A stretch of DNA of 64,000 bases from Sphingobium subterraneum (GTDB taxonomy: Bacteria; Pseudomonadota; Alphaproteobacteria; Sphingomonadales; Sphingomonadaceae). Positions 49,594 to 58,436 of this stretch are shown piece after piece. Both the position numbers and the translations under genes were made by a program. The notes under the pieces are model-generated. The model did no database searches. It saw only the letters and a list, made by a program, of their open reading frames with translations, and had not been told where the DNA came from. How positions within the stretch are numbered: position 1 is the first letter of the stretch; the number at the start of each line of letters is the position of its first letter. The DNA is taken from the NCBI RefSeq assembly GCF_014199435.1, contig NZ_JACIJP010000001.1, positions 124,001 through 188,000 on the forward strand. The letters run 5' to 3'.

Positions 49594-50311
49594 AGGTGCA
49601 GGTCGAGACGGGTGCGCCCGCCGTGTTGTCGAGGGTGGTGTTGCGATCGTCGCGCACCACCATCGCCGCGACGGAATCGAAATTGCGATAGGTCATCAGG
49701 CCGAACATGCCCGATCGCAGGACCGGGAAAAGCGGTTCGTAGCGATAGTGGACTTCCACGAACATGATGGAGGTGCCCGTCGGTGCTGTAACTTGCCGCC
49801 CCGCCGGACCCATGCCGTCGAGATTGTCGTCGCCCTCCTCACCATATTGGGGTGTGTAGTCGGTGGCGAGACCGTAGCAGCGCTGCCAGTGGATGTAATT
49901 CTTCCCGGCGTTAACCGGGTCGGGTTCCAGGCTGGAAATGATGATCCGGGCCTTGTTCTTGACCTGGGTCGTGTTGTCCGCCTGCTTCTCCGTATAGGTT
50001 CCGTTGATATTGAGGTTGCCCGCCTGTGCGAGCGCACCCTGCAATATGTCGTTGACCTGCGCTTCCGTAATGACCTTCACCTGGCTCGGGTCGCCTGTGC
50101 CGATACGTGCGGAGTTATCCGCCACCTGAAGCGCGAGCGACGACAGCCGCATGGCCGTGATCGAATAGTTGGCCAACTCGCCGCCCGCGCAGATCAGCAG
50201 CAGCATGATGGGCGTCACATAGGCGAATTCCACGAGCGCGAGGCCACTGGTGTCGCGGCGCAGGCGGCGCAGGGTACGCATGACGCGGCGAGGAGCGATG
50301 GTGCTCCTCAT
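49592..50311 (-). CDS. TadE-like pseudopilin family protein (second)
   Basis: The 239-residue protein starts with a basic end (RRVMRTLRRLRRD) and a TadE signature: SGLALVEFAYVTPIMLLLI, a Glu five residues into the hydrophobic helix, followed by a periplasmic domain with a C-terminal cysteine (STCT). TadE-type proteins are minor pilins or assembly parts of Flp/Tad systems. ATG 50311 overlaps the upstream TadE-like gene stop (ATGA). It is the last gene of a TadG-TadE-TadE set. Confidence 0.82.
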   Translation of the reverse strand: MRSTIAPRRVMRTLRRLRRDTSGLALVEFAYVTPIMLLLICAGGELANYSITAMRLSSLALQVADNSARIGTGDPSQVKVITEAQVNDILQGALAQAGNLNINGTYTEKQADNTTQVKNKARIIISSLEPDPVNAGKNYIHWQRCYGLATDYTPQYGEEGDDNLDGMGPAGRQVTAPTGTSIMFVEVHYRYEPLFPVLRSGMFGLMTYRNFDSVAAMVVRDDRNTTLDNTAGAPVSTCT

Positions 50312-50913
50312 GGGCAATCCAGTTGCGGGATCGCGCCGCTCGCTTGCTCACCGTAGGGCTGGTTTGCAAGCAGCGTGGTTGCGGTGATGGTTACATTGGG
50401 TGAGGCGCCGACCAGCGTCGCCACGGGAAAGAGTCGCGGATAGGTGGTGGAGACGCTGTAGACGACGGCGTCCTTTGCTCCGCCTTGGCCGTTAGCGCCG
50501 CCATCCGAATCATACGAACCGCTGAAGTTGCGGTCGAAATATTTCTCGCCCGGGCTGCATACGCCATCGCCGCCCACGTCCTCCGGCGTCTTCGCTGCAG
50601 CGGTTGTAAAATCATGATAATAATTTCGGGTAATCTGGATGTCGTTGTCGGTTAGACTTTTATTGAGGTCTTTGACAGCCGCGCGTACCTCCGCGTCGAG
50701 TTCATCCTGCTTGGCGGCGCTGGTCCCCGTCTCTAGCGACGAATTTCGTGCCGCCTTCTGCACGATCCCTTGCATCACGGCCTGCGTATAGAGGGTGTGG
50801 CCCATGTCGAAGCCGCCCATCAGCAGCGTCAGAAACGCGGTGCTGACTACGGCAAATTCCACTGCCGCCGCGCCCTTTTCATCCTGTTTCAGTGCAGGCC
50901 AGAATTTCTTCAT
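50308..50913 (-). CDS. TadE-like pseudopilin family protein (first)
   Basis: The 201-residue protein has the TadE signature (DEKGAAAVEFAVVSTAFLTLL) at its N-terminus followed by a Thr/Ala-rich periplasmic part and a late DCP end. The Glu after the hydrophobic start is the pseudopilin hallmark. ATG 50913 follows GAGGTGGGT by a few bases. It is 7 bases after the TadG-like stop and overlaps the second tadE-like gene, so the three are one operon. Confidence 0.82.
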   Translation of the reverse strand: MKKFWPALKQDEKGAAAVEFAVVSTAFLTLLMGGFDMGHTLYTQAVMQGIVQKAARNSSLETGTSAAKQDELDAEVRAAVKDLNKSLTDNDIQITRNYYHDFTTAAAKTPEDVGGDGVCSPGEKYFDRNFSGSYDSDGGANGQGGAKDAVVYSVSTTYPRLFPVATLVGASPNVTITATTLLANQPYGEQASGAIPQLDCP

Positions 50914-50920
50914 ACCCACC

Positions 50921-53212
50921 TCAGCCCGTCAGTCTCAGGTTGGCGATACGGTCGGCGATCTCGCGGAACTTTTTGATCAACTGCGTGGTGTCGGCTGCCG
51001 AGAAAAAATAGGCATCCCCAGAGGAGCATTCCTTCAGACGATTATTCGTATCGACGTTTGCGCCGTTTCCGTACGAAATCACCCATAGAGTGATGTTTTT
51101 GTTCTTGATTGCTTTGCACAGGGCTTTGGAGCGCGCATTATTGTTAGCTTCCATTTGGGCGGCAGTCACGTCGGTGTTAAATTGACGTTGGTCCCACCAA
51201 TCAATGCCATAGCTGGTATAGTTGTTGGGTGTGTTCGCCGTGTCACCGTCCGTCATGAAGATCATGTGCCGGGTAATCTGCGCGCCGCCGGGCGTCGTTT
51301 CATTTTCGCTGCGGAAAATGCCGTCGGGCCACATCAGCCGCGCACCCCAGAGCAGGCCAATGTCGTGATAGGTGTTGCCGTTAGGCGTAAGGCTGTTGAT
51401 ATAGGCTTTGAAGTTGGCCGCACCCGCATCGTCGGGATAGGCAGCGAGCTTGCGCGAGGCGGCGACACAGCTGTTGGACGATAGGTTACGATTCGAAGAA
51501 ATCGCGCCCGTAACGTTGTTATGCGTCCAGCCACCGCTCCAGTTTCCAGAGCTGTCCAGCGTGGTCTGCCGACCCCATACGGCAGCGTGAAGGGCCGGTT
51601 TCCAGCGAGTGTTGTCGTCCGCGATCGACGGCGTCATCTTGATATCCATGTCTGTCGCGTCGCCTGGTGTCGAGGGGTTGTTTGTCCAGCCAATAGGCCA
51701 GTCGTCGGAACCGTCGCCATCGGTGTTCTTGAAGGTATGCCGTTCCTCGATGCAGCCGTTCCAGGCAACCGAGGTGTTGGCGACCTGCCGGATGGACGTC
51801 GATGTGTTCGATCCAGAGAGCTTGACAGAGGTCGCGCTAGACTGGCCGATCGGCAGCGAAACGCTGCTACCCCAGCTGCTGTCGCCCAGTTTCAGGGAGG
51901 ATACGGTGAACGTGACCGGCTTGTACGTCCAGTCGACAATGCGGTTGTAGGGGGTCCAGTTGATCGGCTTAGACGCGGTGCCGGTTTGCGTCTGGGTGTA
52001 TTTGTGCGCGTTGCTCGCAGTGTTTGCATTAGCGCTTTCGAGCCAGCAACTCGTCGTCGAACCATTTTTAAACCAGCGGTAGCGAAAGCCCTTTGACACT
52101 GTCGTGGTCCGTGTCCGGCTGACATTCTGGTTCTGCGCCGTTGCTGGGTATACAGGAGGATCATTATCAGACGGAGTGTAGGTGGGGGTCGCCGGCGTTC
52201 CGTATGATTCGGTTATGCCTACCAACTTGTTATGGCTGCCATACTGATTGAGCAGATCGCAGGTCGCGGAATTGACCGATGTGTTTTGCTTAGGATAGCT
52301 GAGTAGGTCAGCCAGCGTCGTGTTCGCAGCCGAAACGACCGTGTATGTGCTGCCGTACGAGGACGGGTCGGAGTAGCCGTCGGGTGTGGCGCTCCACGCC
52401 CCATAGTTCGGCGTTGTGGCCGTTCCCAGTGTCCAGGCCCAAACCTGTTCTGTGTTTGCGACGCGCGACTGATAAGTGGCGCTGTCGACCATATAGTCGT
52501 TGGGCAGCAATTTGCCGACATTGACCATATGGTCGTAGTTTACGAAACCGAAGCGCAGCTGCACTTGAGACGACAGGCCGCCGCTGGGATCCGCATCGGT
52601 GCCGCACTCATCGTGGGTCACGTCGTCAATATTGCGTTTCGCCAGCGCCTCATAGAAGCATTTGATCGCGAGGCGCAGTCCGACGATCTTGGTCCGGCCG
52701 GTGGTGTCTCCAGGAATGACCTGGCTCATCGACCCGGAGTTATCGAGCACGAACATCACGTCCGTATTGGGAATACGCATCTGCCCGTCACAGGTCACCG
52801 TGATAGTCTTGGTCGGCTTGTCGAACAGCCGCATCAGGGTCATGGGCACAGCTACGGTGGCCGTGCCCGTCACAGTGCCATCGCTTTCGGTAAAACTGCG
52901 CGTCGGCGCGTCCGACCCGAATGTTCCGCTCGGGAAGTTGAGGTCGAAGGTTTTCAGTGCAACGGTGTTGGCAAGGCCGCTGTTATCGCTCCACTGGCCG
53001 GTGCCCATGGTGCGGCGTCCCGCGAGTGCGCCCGCGTCGCAGCCCGCCTGTAGGCGCGACTTGACGGCGTAAACGCGACCCATGTCGACCGCTGCGCCGA
53101 TCAGGCCCATCATTGGGAATATGGCTGCGGCGGTCATCGCCATGACGTTGCCGCTCTGGCTGCGGGCCAGACGGGCAAGAAATCCCTTTTGAGCGATCTT
53201 CGTTCGTGCCAT
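50921..53212 (-). CDS. TadG-like VWA pilus-assembly protein
   Basis: The 763-residue protein has a basic N-terminus, one transmembrane helix (about 25-45, AAAIFPMMGLIGAAVDM) followed by VYAVKSRLQAGCDAGALAG, typical of TadG, then a VWA domain with MIDAS D157-x-S159-x-S161 (DNSGSM). A long Thr/Ser/Asn-rich insertion of about 400 residues lies before the closing part of the VWA domain (MIFMTDGDTAN). ATG 53212 is chosen because upstream codons do not fit. The long insertion suggests an exposed adhesive surface. Confidence 0.83.
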   Translation of the reverse strand: MARTKIAQKGFLARLARSQSGNVMAMTAAAIFPMMGLIGAAVDMGRVYAVKSRLQAGCDAGALAGRRTMGTGQWSDNSGLANTVALKTFDLNFPSGTFGSDAPTRSFTESDGTVTGTATVAVPMTLMRLFDKPTKTITVTCDGQMRIPNTDVMFVLDNSGSMSQVIPGDTTGRTKIVGLRLAIKCFYEALAKRNIDDVTHDECGTDADPSGGLSSQVQLRFGFVNYDHMVNVGKLLPNDYMVDSATYQSRVANTEQVWAWTLGTATTPNYGAWSATPDGYSDPSSYGSTYTVVSAANTTLADLLSYPKQNTSVNSATCDLLNQYGSHNKLVGITESYGTPATPTYTPSDNDPPVYPATAQNQNVSRTRTTTVSKGFRYRWFKNGSTTSCWLESANANTASNAHKYTQTQTGTASKPINWTPYNRIVDWTYKPVTFTVSSLKLGDSSWGSSVSLPIGQSSATSVKLSGSNTSTSIRQVANTSVAWNGCIEERHTFKNTDGDGSDDWPIGWTNNPSTPGDATDMDIKMTPSIADDNTRWKPALHAAVWGRQTTLDSSGNWSGGWTHNNVTGAISSNRNLSSNSCVAASRKLAAYPDDAGAANFKAYINSLTPNGNTYHDIGLLWGARLMWPDGIFRSENETTPGGAQITRHMIFMTDGDTANTPNNYTSYGIDWWDQRQFNTDVTAAQMEANNNARSKALCKAIKNKNITLWVISYGNGANVDTNNRLKECSSGDAYFFSAADTTQLIKKFREIADRIANLRLTG

Positions 53213-53343
53213 TCGCGAGTTCCATTTCCCACCGCGCGGCCGATTGCATAAGCTGGACAGACATGCCCCGTATCCGCGATATGCCACGGAACCGCGCGTG
53301 GAACTTAGGCGGATCGGGTTAACAAAAGGTTAGAAGGACAGCC

Positions 53344-54006
53344 GTGCGGGACAGTTTCAAGAGCTTGACGCCATTGGATTGGCTCGTTGCCGCGGCCGCC
53401 CGGCGTAACCCGCTGATGTTACGACGGATCTTTGCTCTGGACCGGAAATGCGGACGCATCGTGCTTTCAGTACGCGAGCCGATCATCGGGCAGATGCGCC
53501 TCGCGTGGTGGCGGGATGTGTTGCGCGACGGGACAAAGGGGCGAGGAGAACCGCTCGCCGATGCGTTGCGCAGCGCGTCGGCGTTTCCCGCATGTGAGGA
53601 CCACCTCGTGCGTATCGTCGACGGCTGGGAGGAACTTTGTGTGGCGGGAGACAGCGGAGAGGGCTGGGAAGAGGCGGTCACGGCCTTCGCGCGGTTGCGG
53701 GGGGGCGGGCTGTTCGGCGCAGTCGGAGCCGCCGAGGAAGCGATAGGGCCCCAGAATGAGAAGGCCGGCGCGGCGTGGGCGCTCTGGGATCTGGCCGGGC
53801 AGCTCGGACCGGGCGAGCGGCGGGATATTGTGCTTCGGCAGGCCGCCTCGTTCGCTTTGTCCGCGGACGGTCGTGCATTGCCCCGCCCGACCCGCATTCT
53901 TGCGCTGTTGAGCCATAAGGATGTTGCGCGCGGCCGCCCAAGCCCGTCGCATATGACGCCGGGTCTCTACGCGAGGGTGCTGCGTGCGCAATTTCTGGGT
54001 CGCTAA
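53344..54006 (+). CDS. Short squalene/phytoene synthase-family protein
   Basis: The 220-residue protein contains the family pieces RRIFALDRKCGRIVLS, EPIIGQMRLAWWRD and late HKDVARG, but it is 50-60 residues shorter than normal synthases. The two Asp-rich motifs needed for prenyl diphosphate binding are absent. It resembles NDUFAF6-type proteins that assist respiratory complex I assembly more than a carotenoid or hopanoid enzyme. The start is GTG 53344. It is divergent from the tad-like operon. Confidence 0.65.
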   Translation: MRDSFKSLTPLDWLVAAAARRNPLMLRRIFALDRKCGRIVLSVREPIIGQMRLAWWRDVLRDGTKGRGEPLADALRSASAFPACEDHLVRIVDGWEELCVAGDSGEGWEEAVTAFARLRGGGLFGAVGAAEEAIGPQNEKAGAAWALWDLAGQLGPGERRDIVLRQAASFALSADGRALPRPTRILALLSHKDVARGRPSPSHMTPGLYARVLRAQFLGR

Positions 54007-54043
54007 AGGCGGTGAGCAAGGGTAGAAAACGGGGCAGGGGAGT

Positions 54044-54520
54044 ATGGCAATGGGACGCTTTGTTGCGGGAGTGATCGCGTGTTTGCTGCTGGTAACCGGC
54101 GGGCTGCTGTGGTGGCAGACCCGCGCGGACAGCGCGCGCCCGTTTCCCCGCCCGCTATCGGCCATCAGCGCGGCTGATGAGCTTCTGCCGGAAGGGACGG
54201 AAAACGCGTTCGGGGCACCACCGCCTCTGCTGCCCGAAGCACGGCCGCAGGATCGGGAGGCGCGGCGCTTCGGACGCTATGATCGCAATCGCGATGGAAC
54301 CATCACCCGCACGGAGATGTTGTCGTCCCGGACGAAAGATTTCAAGAAGCTCGACGCTGACGGAAACAATCTGCTCTCGTTCGAGGAATGGGCTGTGGCG
54401 ACGGCCGATCGTTTCGACGGCGCGGATGTTAACCGCGACGGCAAACTGACGCCTGCAGAATTTGCCATAACGGCACCGAAGCGGTCGGCAAAGCCCCACT
54501 GCAAATGCAGCGGGTCGTGA
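54044..54520 (+). CDS. EF-hand calcium-binding protein, membrane-anchored or exported
   Basis: The 158-residue protein starts with a hydrophobic signal or anchor segment (residues 5-24), then a Pro-rich linker and three EF-hand loops: D80-E91 (DRNRDGTITRTE), D104-E115 (DADGNNLLSFEE) and D128-E139 (DVNRDGKLTPAE), each with calcium ligands in the usual positions. It should sit in the periplasm and bind calcium. It ends in a CKCSGS tail. It lies between the short synthase-like gene and trmFO. Confidence 0.85.
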   Translation: MAMGRFVAGVIACLLLVTGGLLWWQTRADSARPFPRPLSAISAADELLPEGTENAFGAPPPLLPEARPQDREARRFGRYDRNRDGTITRTEMLSSRTKDFKKLDADGNNLLSFEEWAVATADRFDGADVNRDGKLTPAEFAITAPKRSAKPHCKCSGS

Positions 54521-54526
54521 AGGAGT

Positions 54527-55876
54527 TCAGGCGGTCTCCAGCAAACCTTGCGCTCTGATCCACTCGCTGAAATCCGTCCGCGCCCGAGCCGTGTAGGCTT
54601 CCTTGCGCTGGTTTTTGCGGACCTTCCCCTCTGGAGGCGGGAACAGCCCGAAATTGACGTTCATCGGCTGGAACGTTTCCGCATCGGCCCCGCCCGTTAC
54701 ATGGGACAGGAGCGCGCCCATTGCCGTCGTCACCGGTGGCGGGGCAAGGGGACGACCGGTCAGCTCGGCGATGGCGAACCGCGCGGCGAGAAGGCCGATC
54801 GCGCTGCTCTCGACATAGCCTTCGCACCCCGTCATCTGTCCCGCAAAACGGATATGGGGCGCGGATTTGAGGCGCAGCGTCGGATCGAGCAGCTTGGGGC
54901 TCTGGATGAACGTGTTGCGGTGAAGACCGCCCAGTCGGGCAAATTCCGCCCGTTCCAGCCCGGGGATCGTGCGGAACAGCTCGACCTGCGCCCCGTGCTT
55001 GAGCTTGGTCTGGAAGCCAACCATGTTCCATAACGTGCCCAACGCGTTGTCCTGACGCAACTGAACCACGGCATAGGGCCAACGGCCGGTGCGCGGATTG
55101 TCCAGCCCCACGGGTTTCATCGGGCCGTGGCGTAGTGTCTCCGTACCGCGCGACGCCATGACCTCAATGGGCATGCACCCTTCGAAATAGGGCGTGTCCT
55201 TCTCCCATTGTTTAAACTCGGTTTTCTCGCCGTCGAGCAGGCCCTGAACGAAGGCGTCATATTGGGCCTTGTCCATCGGACAGTTGATATAGTCCTTGCC
55301 GTCGCCGTCCGGGCCGACCTTGTCCCAGCGTGATTGCATCCAGCAAATGCTCATGTCGACGCTGTCACGGTACACGATAGGCGCGATGGCATCGAAAAAG
55401 GCGAGCGCATCCATCCCCGTTGCCGCGCCAATCGTTTCGGCCAAGGGCGCTGCGGTGAGGGGCCCCGTCGCGACGATCGTTGGGCCGGAAAGGGGTAGCG
55501 TATCGACACGCTCCCGCACGATCGTGATCCCGGGATGAGCGGATAAAGCCTGGGTAACCCGGGCGGAAAAGATATCACGGTCGACCGCGAGGGCTGATCC
55601 GGCCGGCACACGCGCCTCATGCGCCTGGGCCATTACAAGTGAGTCGAGGTCGCGCATTTCCTGGTGCAGCAGTCCGACGGCGTTTTTGGTAGCGTCATCC
55701 GAACGAAAACTGTTGGAGCAGACCAGTTCGGCGAGGCTGTCGGTCTGGTGAGCGGGGGTCATTTCACCCGATCCGCGCATCTCCGAAAGGCGTACAGAAA
55801 AGCCTGCACGGGCCAATTGCCACGCCGCTTCCGATCCCGCTAGTCCGCCACCGATAATGTGTATGTGATGATCCAT
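54527..55876 (-). CDS. trmFO: Methylenetetrahydrofolate-tRNA-(uracil-5-)-methyltransferase TrmFO
   Basis: TrmFO makes ribothymidine at position 54 of tRNA using folate and FAD. The 449-residue protein has the N-terminal FAD-binding [14 protein letters not shown], the conserved CSNSFRSDD, the substrate region ([22 protein letters not shown]), GCMPIEVMA and the C-terminal [16 protein letters not shown] 55876 is chosen; the long open upstream frame runs through the palindromic intergenic region. It is divergent from the PEP-CTERM gene. Confidence 0.96.
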   Translation of the reverse strand: MDHHIHIIGGGLAGSEAAWQLARAGFSVRLSEMRGSGEMTPAHQTDSLAELVCSNSFRSDDATKNAVGLLHQEMRDLDSLVMAQAHEARVPAGSALAVDRDIFSARVTQALSAHPGITIVRERVDTLPLSGPTIVATGPLTAAPLAETIGAATGMDALAFFDAIAPIVYRDSVDMSICWMQSRWDKVGPDGDGKDYINCPMDKAQYDAFVQGLLDGEKTEFKQWEKDTPYFEGCMPIEVMASRGTETLRHGPMKPVGLDNPRTGRWPYAVVQLRQDNALGTLWNMVGFQTKLKHGAQVELFRTIPGLERAEFARLGGLHRNTFIQSPKLLDPTLRLKSAPHIRFAGQMTGCEGYVESSAIGLLAARFAIAELTGRPLAPPPVTTAMGALLSHVTGGADAETFQPMNVNFGLFPPPEGKVRKNQRKEAYTARARTDFSEWIRAQGLLETA

Positions 55877-55891
55877 GTTTGCCGCCGTTAA

Positions 55892-55942
55892 TGCGTTGCA
55901 GCATGAAAAGCGAGGGGCTTTGGTAAACGATGCTGCAACGCA
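55892..55942. promoter_or_regulatory. 13-base inverted repeat with a shared GGGCTTTGGTAAA word
   Basis: TGCGTTGCAGCAT (55892-55904) and ATGCTGCAACGCA (55930-55942) are perfect inverted copies. Between them lies GGGCTTTGGTAAA (55915-55927), which recurs at 58318-58330 before the flippase gene. In both places TGCAACGCA follows. The site is 16-66 bases upstream of trmFO and about 210 upstream of the PEP-CTERM gene. Confidence 0.5.
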
Positions 55943-56153
55943 CAAAACCAAAAAGGTTCCATATGCATTTCGTCCCCTTTTGGGGGCAGACTGTCCCACA
56001 AAAGGACATAGTTAACCGATTCTTTATGGACACATCTCCCTTTTCCGGTAGTTTTAGAGCCTAACCGGCCATTGATTAACGAGCCGACGTCGCGTTCATT
56101 GAGGGCCCACAGGCGTTCGTAAGTTAAAAAGCCAGCAATTCTGGAGATTGAGT

Positions 56154-56792
56154 ATGAAGAAATTTTTTGCAGTTGCTCTGTTGAGTTCTGCGGCAGTGGT
56201 GGCTCCGGCGCACGCTGCTCTGGTGGTTGGCTATACGGGCGGTGCGTCCGCGCAACCGGTCGGAACGACCGTCATTCAGAACTTCGATGCACTGGCTCCG
56301 GGCTCGTCGCTCGGCACCAATGCAACGGTGTACGATACGAATGTGTCGGGCCAGGCAGCCCGTCCGGCTTTCGACAGCACGGGCGGTTTTGGAACGGTGC
56401 TGACCGGCGGCGTCTACGAGATCAACTTTGCAGCATCGACGCTGTTCTCTTTCGTGCTGGGTTCGCTTGACCAGTACAACTCGCTTGAGTTGCTCTTTTC
56501 GAGCGGTCCTTCGACCCTTTTGTCGGGTAGCCAGATTGTAAATGGTCTGGGTGTTGCTTCCGGTAGCCAGACCAGCATCGGTTCGAATGGTCGCGTAAAC
56601 TATTCGGTCGAAGCGGGCGATCCGTCGATCATCGGTGCGATCTTTCGGTCTGGCGGCAATTCGTTCGAATTTGATAACCTTGCGACCAATGCTGTTCCTG
56701 AGCCCACGACGTGGGCGATGATGCTGGCTGGTTTCGGCGCCATGGGTGTTGCCCTGCGTCGCCGCCGCCGTGTTGCGGTCAGTTTCGCCTGA
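56154..56792 (+). CDS. PEP-CTERM (PEPxxWA) sorting-domain protein
   Basis: The 212-residue protein has a signal peptide (MKKFFAVALLSSAAVVAPAHA) and a C-terminal PEP-CTERM tail: VPEPTTWAMM, a hydrophobic helix and RRRRR. Exosortase should cut near the PEP motif and the protein would be delivered to the cell surface or into exopolysaccharide. The middle is a Gly/Ser/Thr-rich beta-type region without known enzyme motifs, probably a matrix protein. ATG 56154 has GGAG seven bases upstream; a TTG at 56148 is less likely. A strong terminator follows. Confidence 0.92.
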   Translation: MKKFFAVALLSSAAVVAPAHAALVVGYTGGASAQPVGTTVIQNFDALAPGSSLGTNATVYDTNVSGQAARPAFDSTGGFGTVLTGGVYEINFAASTLFSFVLGSLDQYNSLELLFSSGPSTLLSGSQIVNGLGVASGSQTSIGSNGRVNYSVEAGDPSIIGAIFRSGGNSFEFDNLATNAVPEPTTWAMMLAGFGAMGVALRRRRRVAVSFA

Positions 56793-56816
56793 ATCCCTGT
56801 TCAGGTGAGCGGAATG

Positions 56817-56849
56817 GGCGTCGGTCTGCGGACCGGCGCCTCTTTTTTT
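56817..56849 (+). terminator. Strong terminator after the PEP-CTERM gene
   Basis: GGCGTCGGTC (56817-56826) pairs over ten positions (one G-U) with GACCGGCGCC (56831-56840) around TGCG, then a T7 run. It makes the PEP-CTERM gene a single-gene transcript. Confidence 0.9.
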
Positions 56850-56965
56850 GTGATGAAGGGTGTAATTCAGCGCGCATCGCTACGATCGCAACTGTGTAGG
56901 ACTAAACGCTAGTCTCTTGTGCCGGCGCCATTGCAGCGCGTCGACGCGCGTGCCACTCTCGTGTC

Positions 56966-58264
56966 ATGAACAGCCCCGCATCGACCAGTGACAACGGGCC
57001 GTCCCGCGTCCGCTTGTTCTTGAAGTCGCTCGGACCTGGGCTGATTACCGGCGCCGCGGATGATGATCCCAGCGGTATCGGCACACACAGCCAGATCGGC
57101 GCGGAATTCGGCTATGGCCTTGCCTGGACGTTCGTCCTGAGTTTCCCGCTGATGGTCGTGATTCAGCAGATTGCGGCGGAGATCGGACGGGTGACGGGCG
57201 CGGGCATCGCGCGCAATCTGCGGCGTCATTACCCACGCCCGGTGCTGTGGACGATGGTGTCGCTGCTGCTGGTGGCCAACATCGTTAATTTGGGCGCGGA
57301 CCTCAGTGCAATGGGGGCGGCGCTCGAACTTCTTGTCGGCGGCAATCCTGGCCTTTACACCTTGTTGTTCGGCATCATGTGCGTCGTCCTCGAGGTGGTG
57401 CTGAACTACCCCCGCTACGCGTCGATCCTTAAATGGACGACGCTTACGCTCTTTACTTATGTGGCCGTTGTGGTGGTCGCTCATGTCCCCTGGCTTCATG
57501 CGATCCGGTCGTTGGTGGTTCCCGAAATCCAGCTTAATGTGGCCTATGCCACGGCCTTCGTCGCGATCTTGGGTACCACGATCAGCCCCTATCTCTTTTT
57601 CTGGCAGGCCGGACAGGAGATCGAGGAACAGCATCGCCATCACGCCAAGCCTCTCTGTCTGACGCCCCGGACGGCGGGGCCGGAATTGCGGCGCATCCAG
57701 GTGGATACGCTGACGGGCATGGCGTTCAGCACGATCATCTCGCTCGCTATCGTGTTTGCGACGGCGGCAACACTGAACGCCAGTGGCGTGCACAACATTA
57801 CGACATCGTCGCAGGCGGCCGAAGCGCTGCGGCCGATCGCCGGTCCGTTTGCCTTCGCGATGTTCGCCGTCGGCATCATCGGAACCGGGTTGCTCGCGGT
57901 TCCCGTACTCGCTGGGTCGGCGGCCTATGCGGTGACGGAGATGGCGGGGATCGCCGGAAGCCTCGATGCCAAGCCGCTCTCTGCCCGGCTGTTTTACGGG
58001 ACCATTGCTGCCACGACGCTGGCGGGGGCATCTCTCAATGTCATCGGCATCGATCCGGCGCGGGCACTCTACTGGGCGGCAGTTGTCAATGGCGTGCTGG
58101 CAGGACCGCTGATGGTCATGATGATGATGATCGTTGCCAACCCGCGCGCGATGGGGCGATTGACGGCCTCGCGCAGGCAGCGCGCGTGGGGCTGGGGAGC
58201 GACGCTGGTGATGATCACCGCTTCTGTGCTGTTTCTAGTGTTCGTTGCGAAAGGTGCAGCGTAA
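56966..58264 (+). CDS. NRAMP-family transporter with altered metal-site motifs
   Basis: The 432-residue protein has about eleven transmembrane helices and NRAMP family order. In helix 1 the canonical DPGN is DPSG (GAADDDPSGIGTHSQIG), and in helix 6 the metal-binding Met-Pro-His region is replaced (GTTISPYLFFWQAGQEIEE). The changed ligands suggest a different substrate from manganese or iron. It lies downstream of the PEP-CTERM terminator and upstream of the flippase with its own open stretch on either side. Confidence 0.85.
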   Translation: MNSPASTSDNGPSRVRLFLKSLGPGLITGAADDDPSGIGTHSQIGAEFGYGLAWTFVLSFPLMVVIQQIAAEIGRVTGAGIARNLRRHYPRPVLWTMVSLLLVANIVNLGADLSAMGAALELLVGGNPGLYTLLFGIMCVVLEVVLNYPRYASILKWTTLTLFTYVAVVVVAHVPWLHAIRSLVVPEIQLNVAYATAFVAILGTTISPYLFFWQAGQEIEEQHRHHAKPLCLTPRTAGPELRRIQVDTLTGMAFSTIISLAIVFATAATLNASGVHNITTSSQAAEALRPIAGPFAFAMFAVGIIGTGLLAVPVLAGSAAYAVTEMAGIAGSLDAKPLSARLFYGTIAATTLAGASLNVIGIDPARALYWAAVVNGVLAGPLMVMMMMIVANPRAMGRLTASRRQRAWGWGATLVMITASVLFLVFVAKGAA

Positions 58265-58317
58265 TGGAGATATGCCCAGTGCAGTGCCAACATGCATTAT
58301 TCTGCGCGGCAGCGGGA

Positions 58318-58351
58318 GGGCTTTGGTAAATTCCATTGTGTTTGCAACGCA
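58318..58351. promoter_or_regulatory. Second copy of the GGGCTTTGGTAAA / TGCAACGCA element
   Basis: GGGCTTTGGTAAA (58318-58330) and TGCAACGCA (58343-58351) match the pair at 55915-55942, with 12 instead of 6 bases between them. Located about 90 bases upstream of the flippase start. It may be the control site of the exopolysaccharide operon. Confidence 0.45.
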
Positions 58352-58436
58352 ACACGAATAGCGCCGTGACCAACGCCCAGACAGCGCTAAGGTGCGCGCT
58401 GCTTCAGGTTGATGGTACTCTTTGAGCAGGTCTTTG

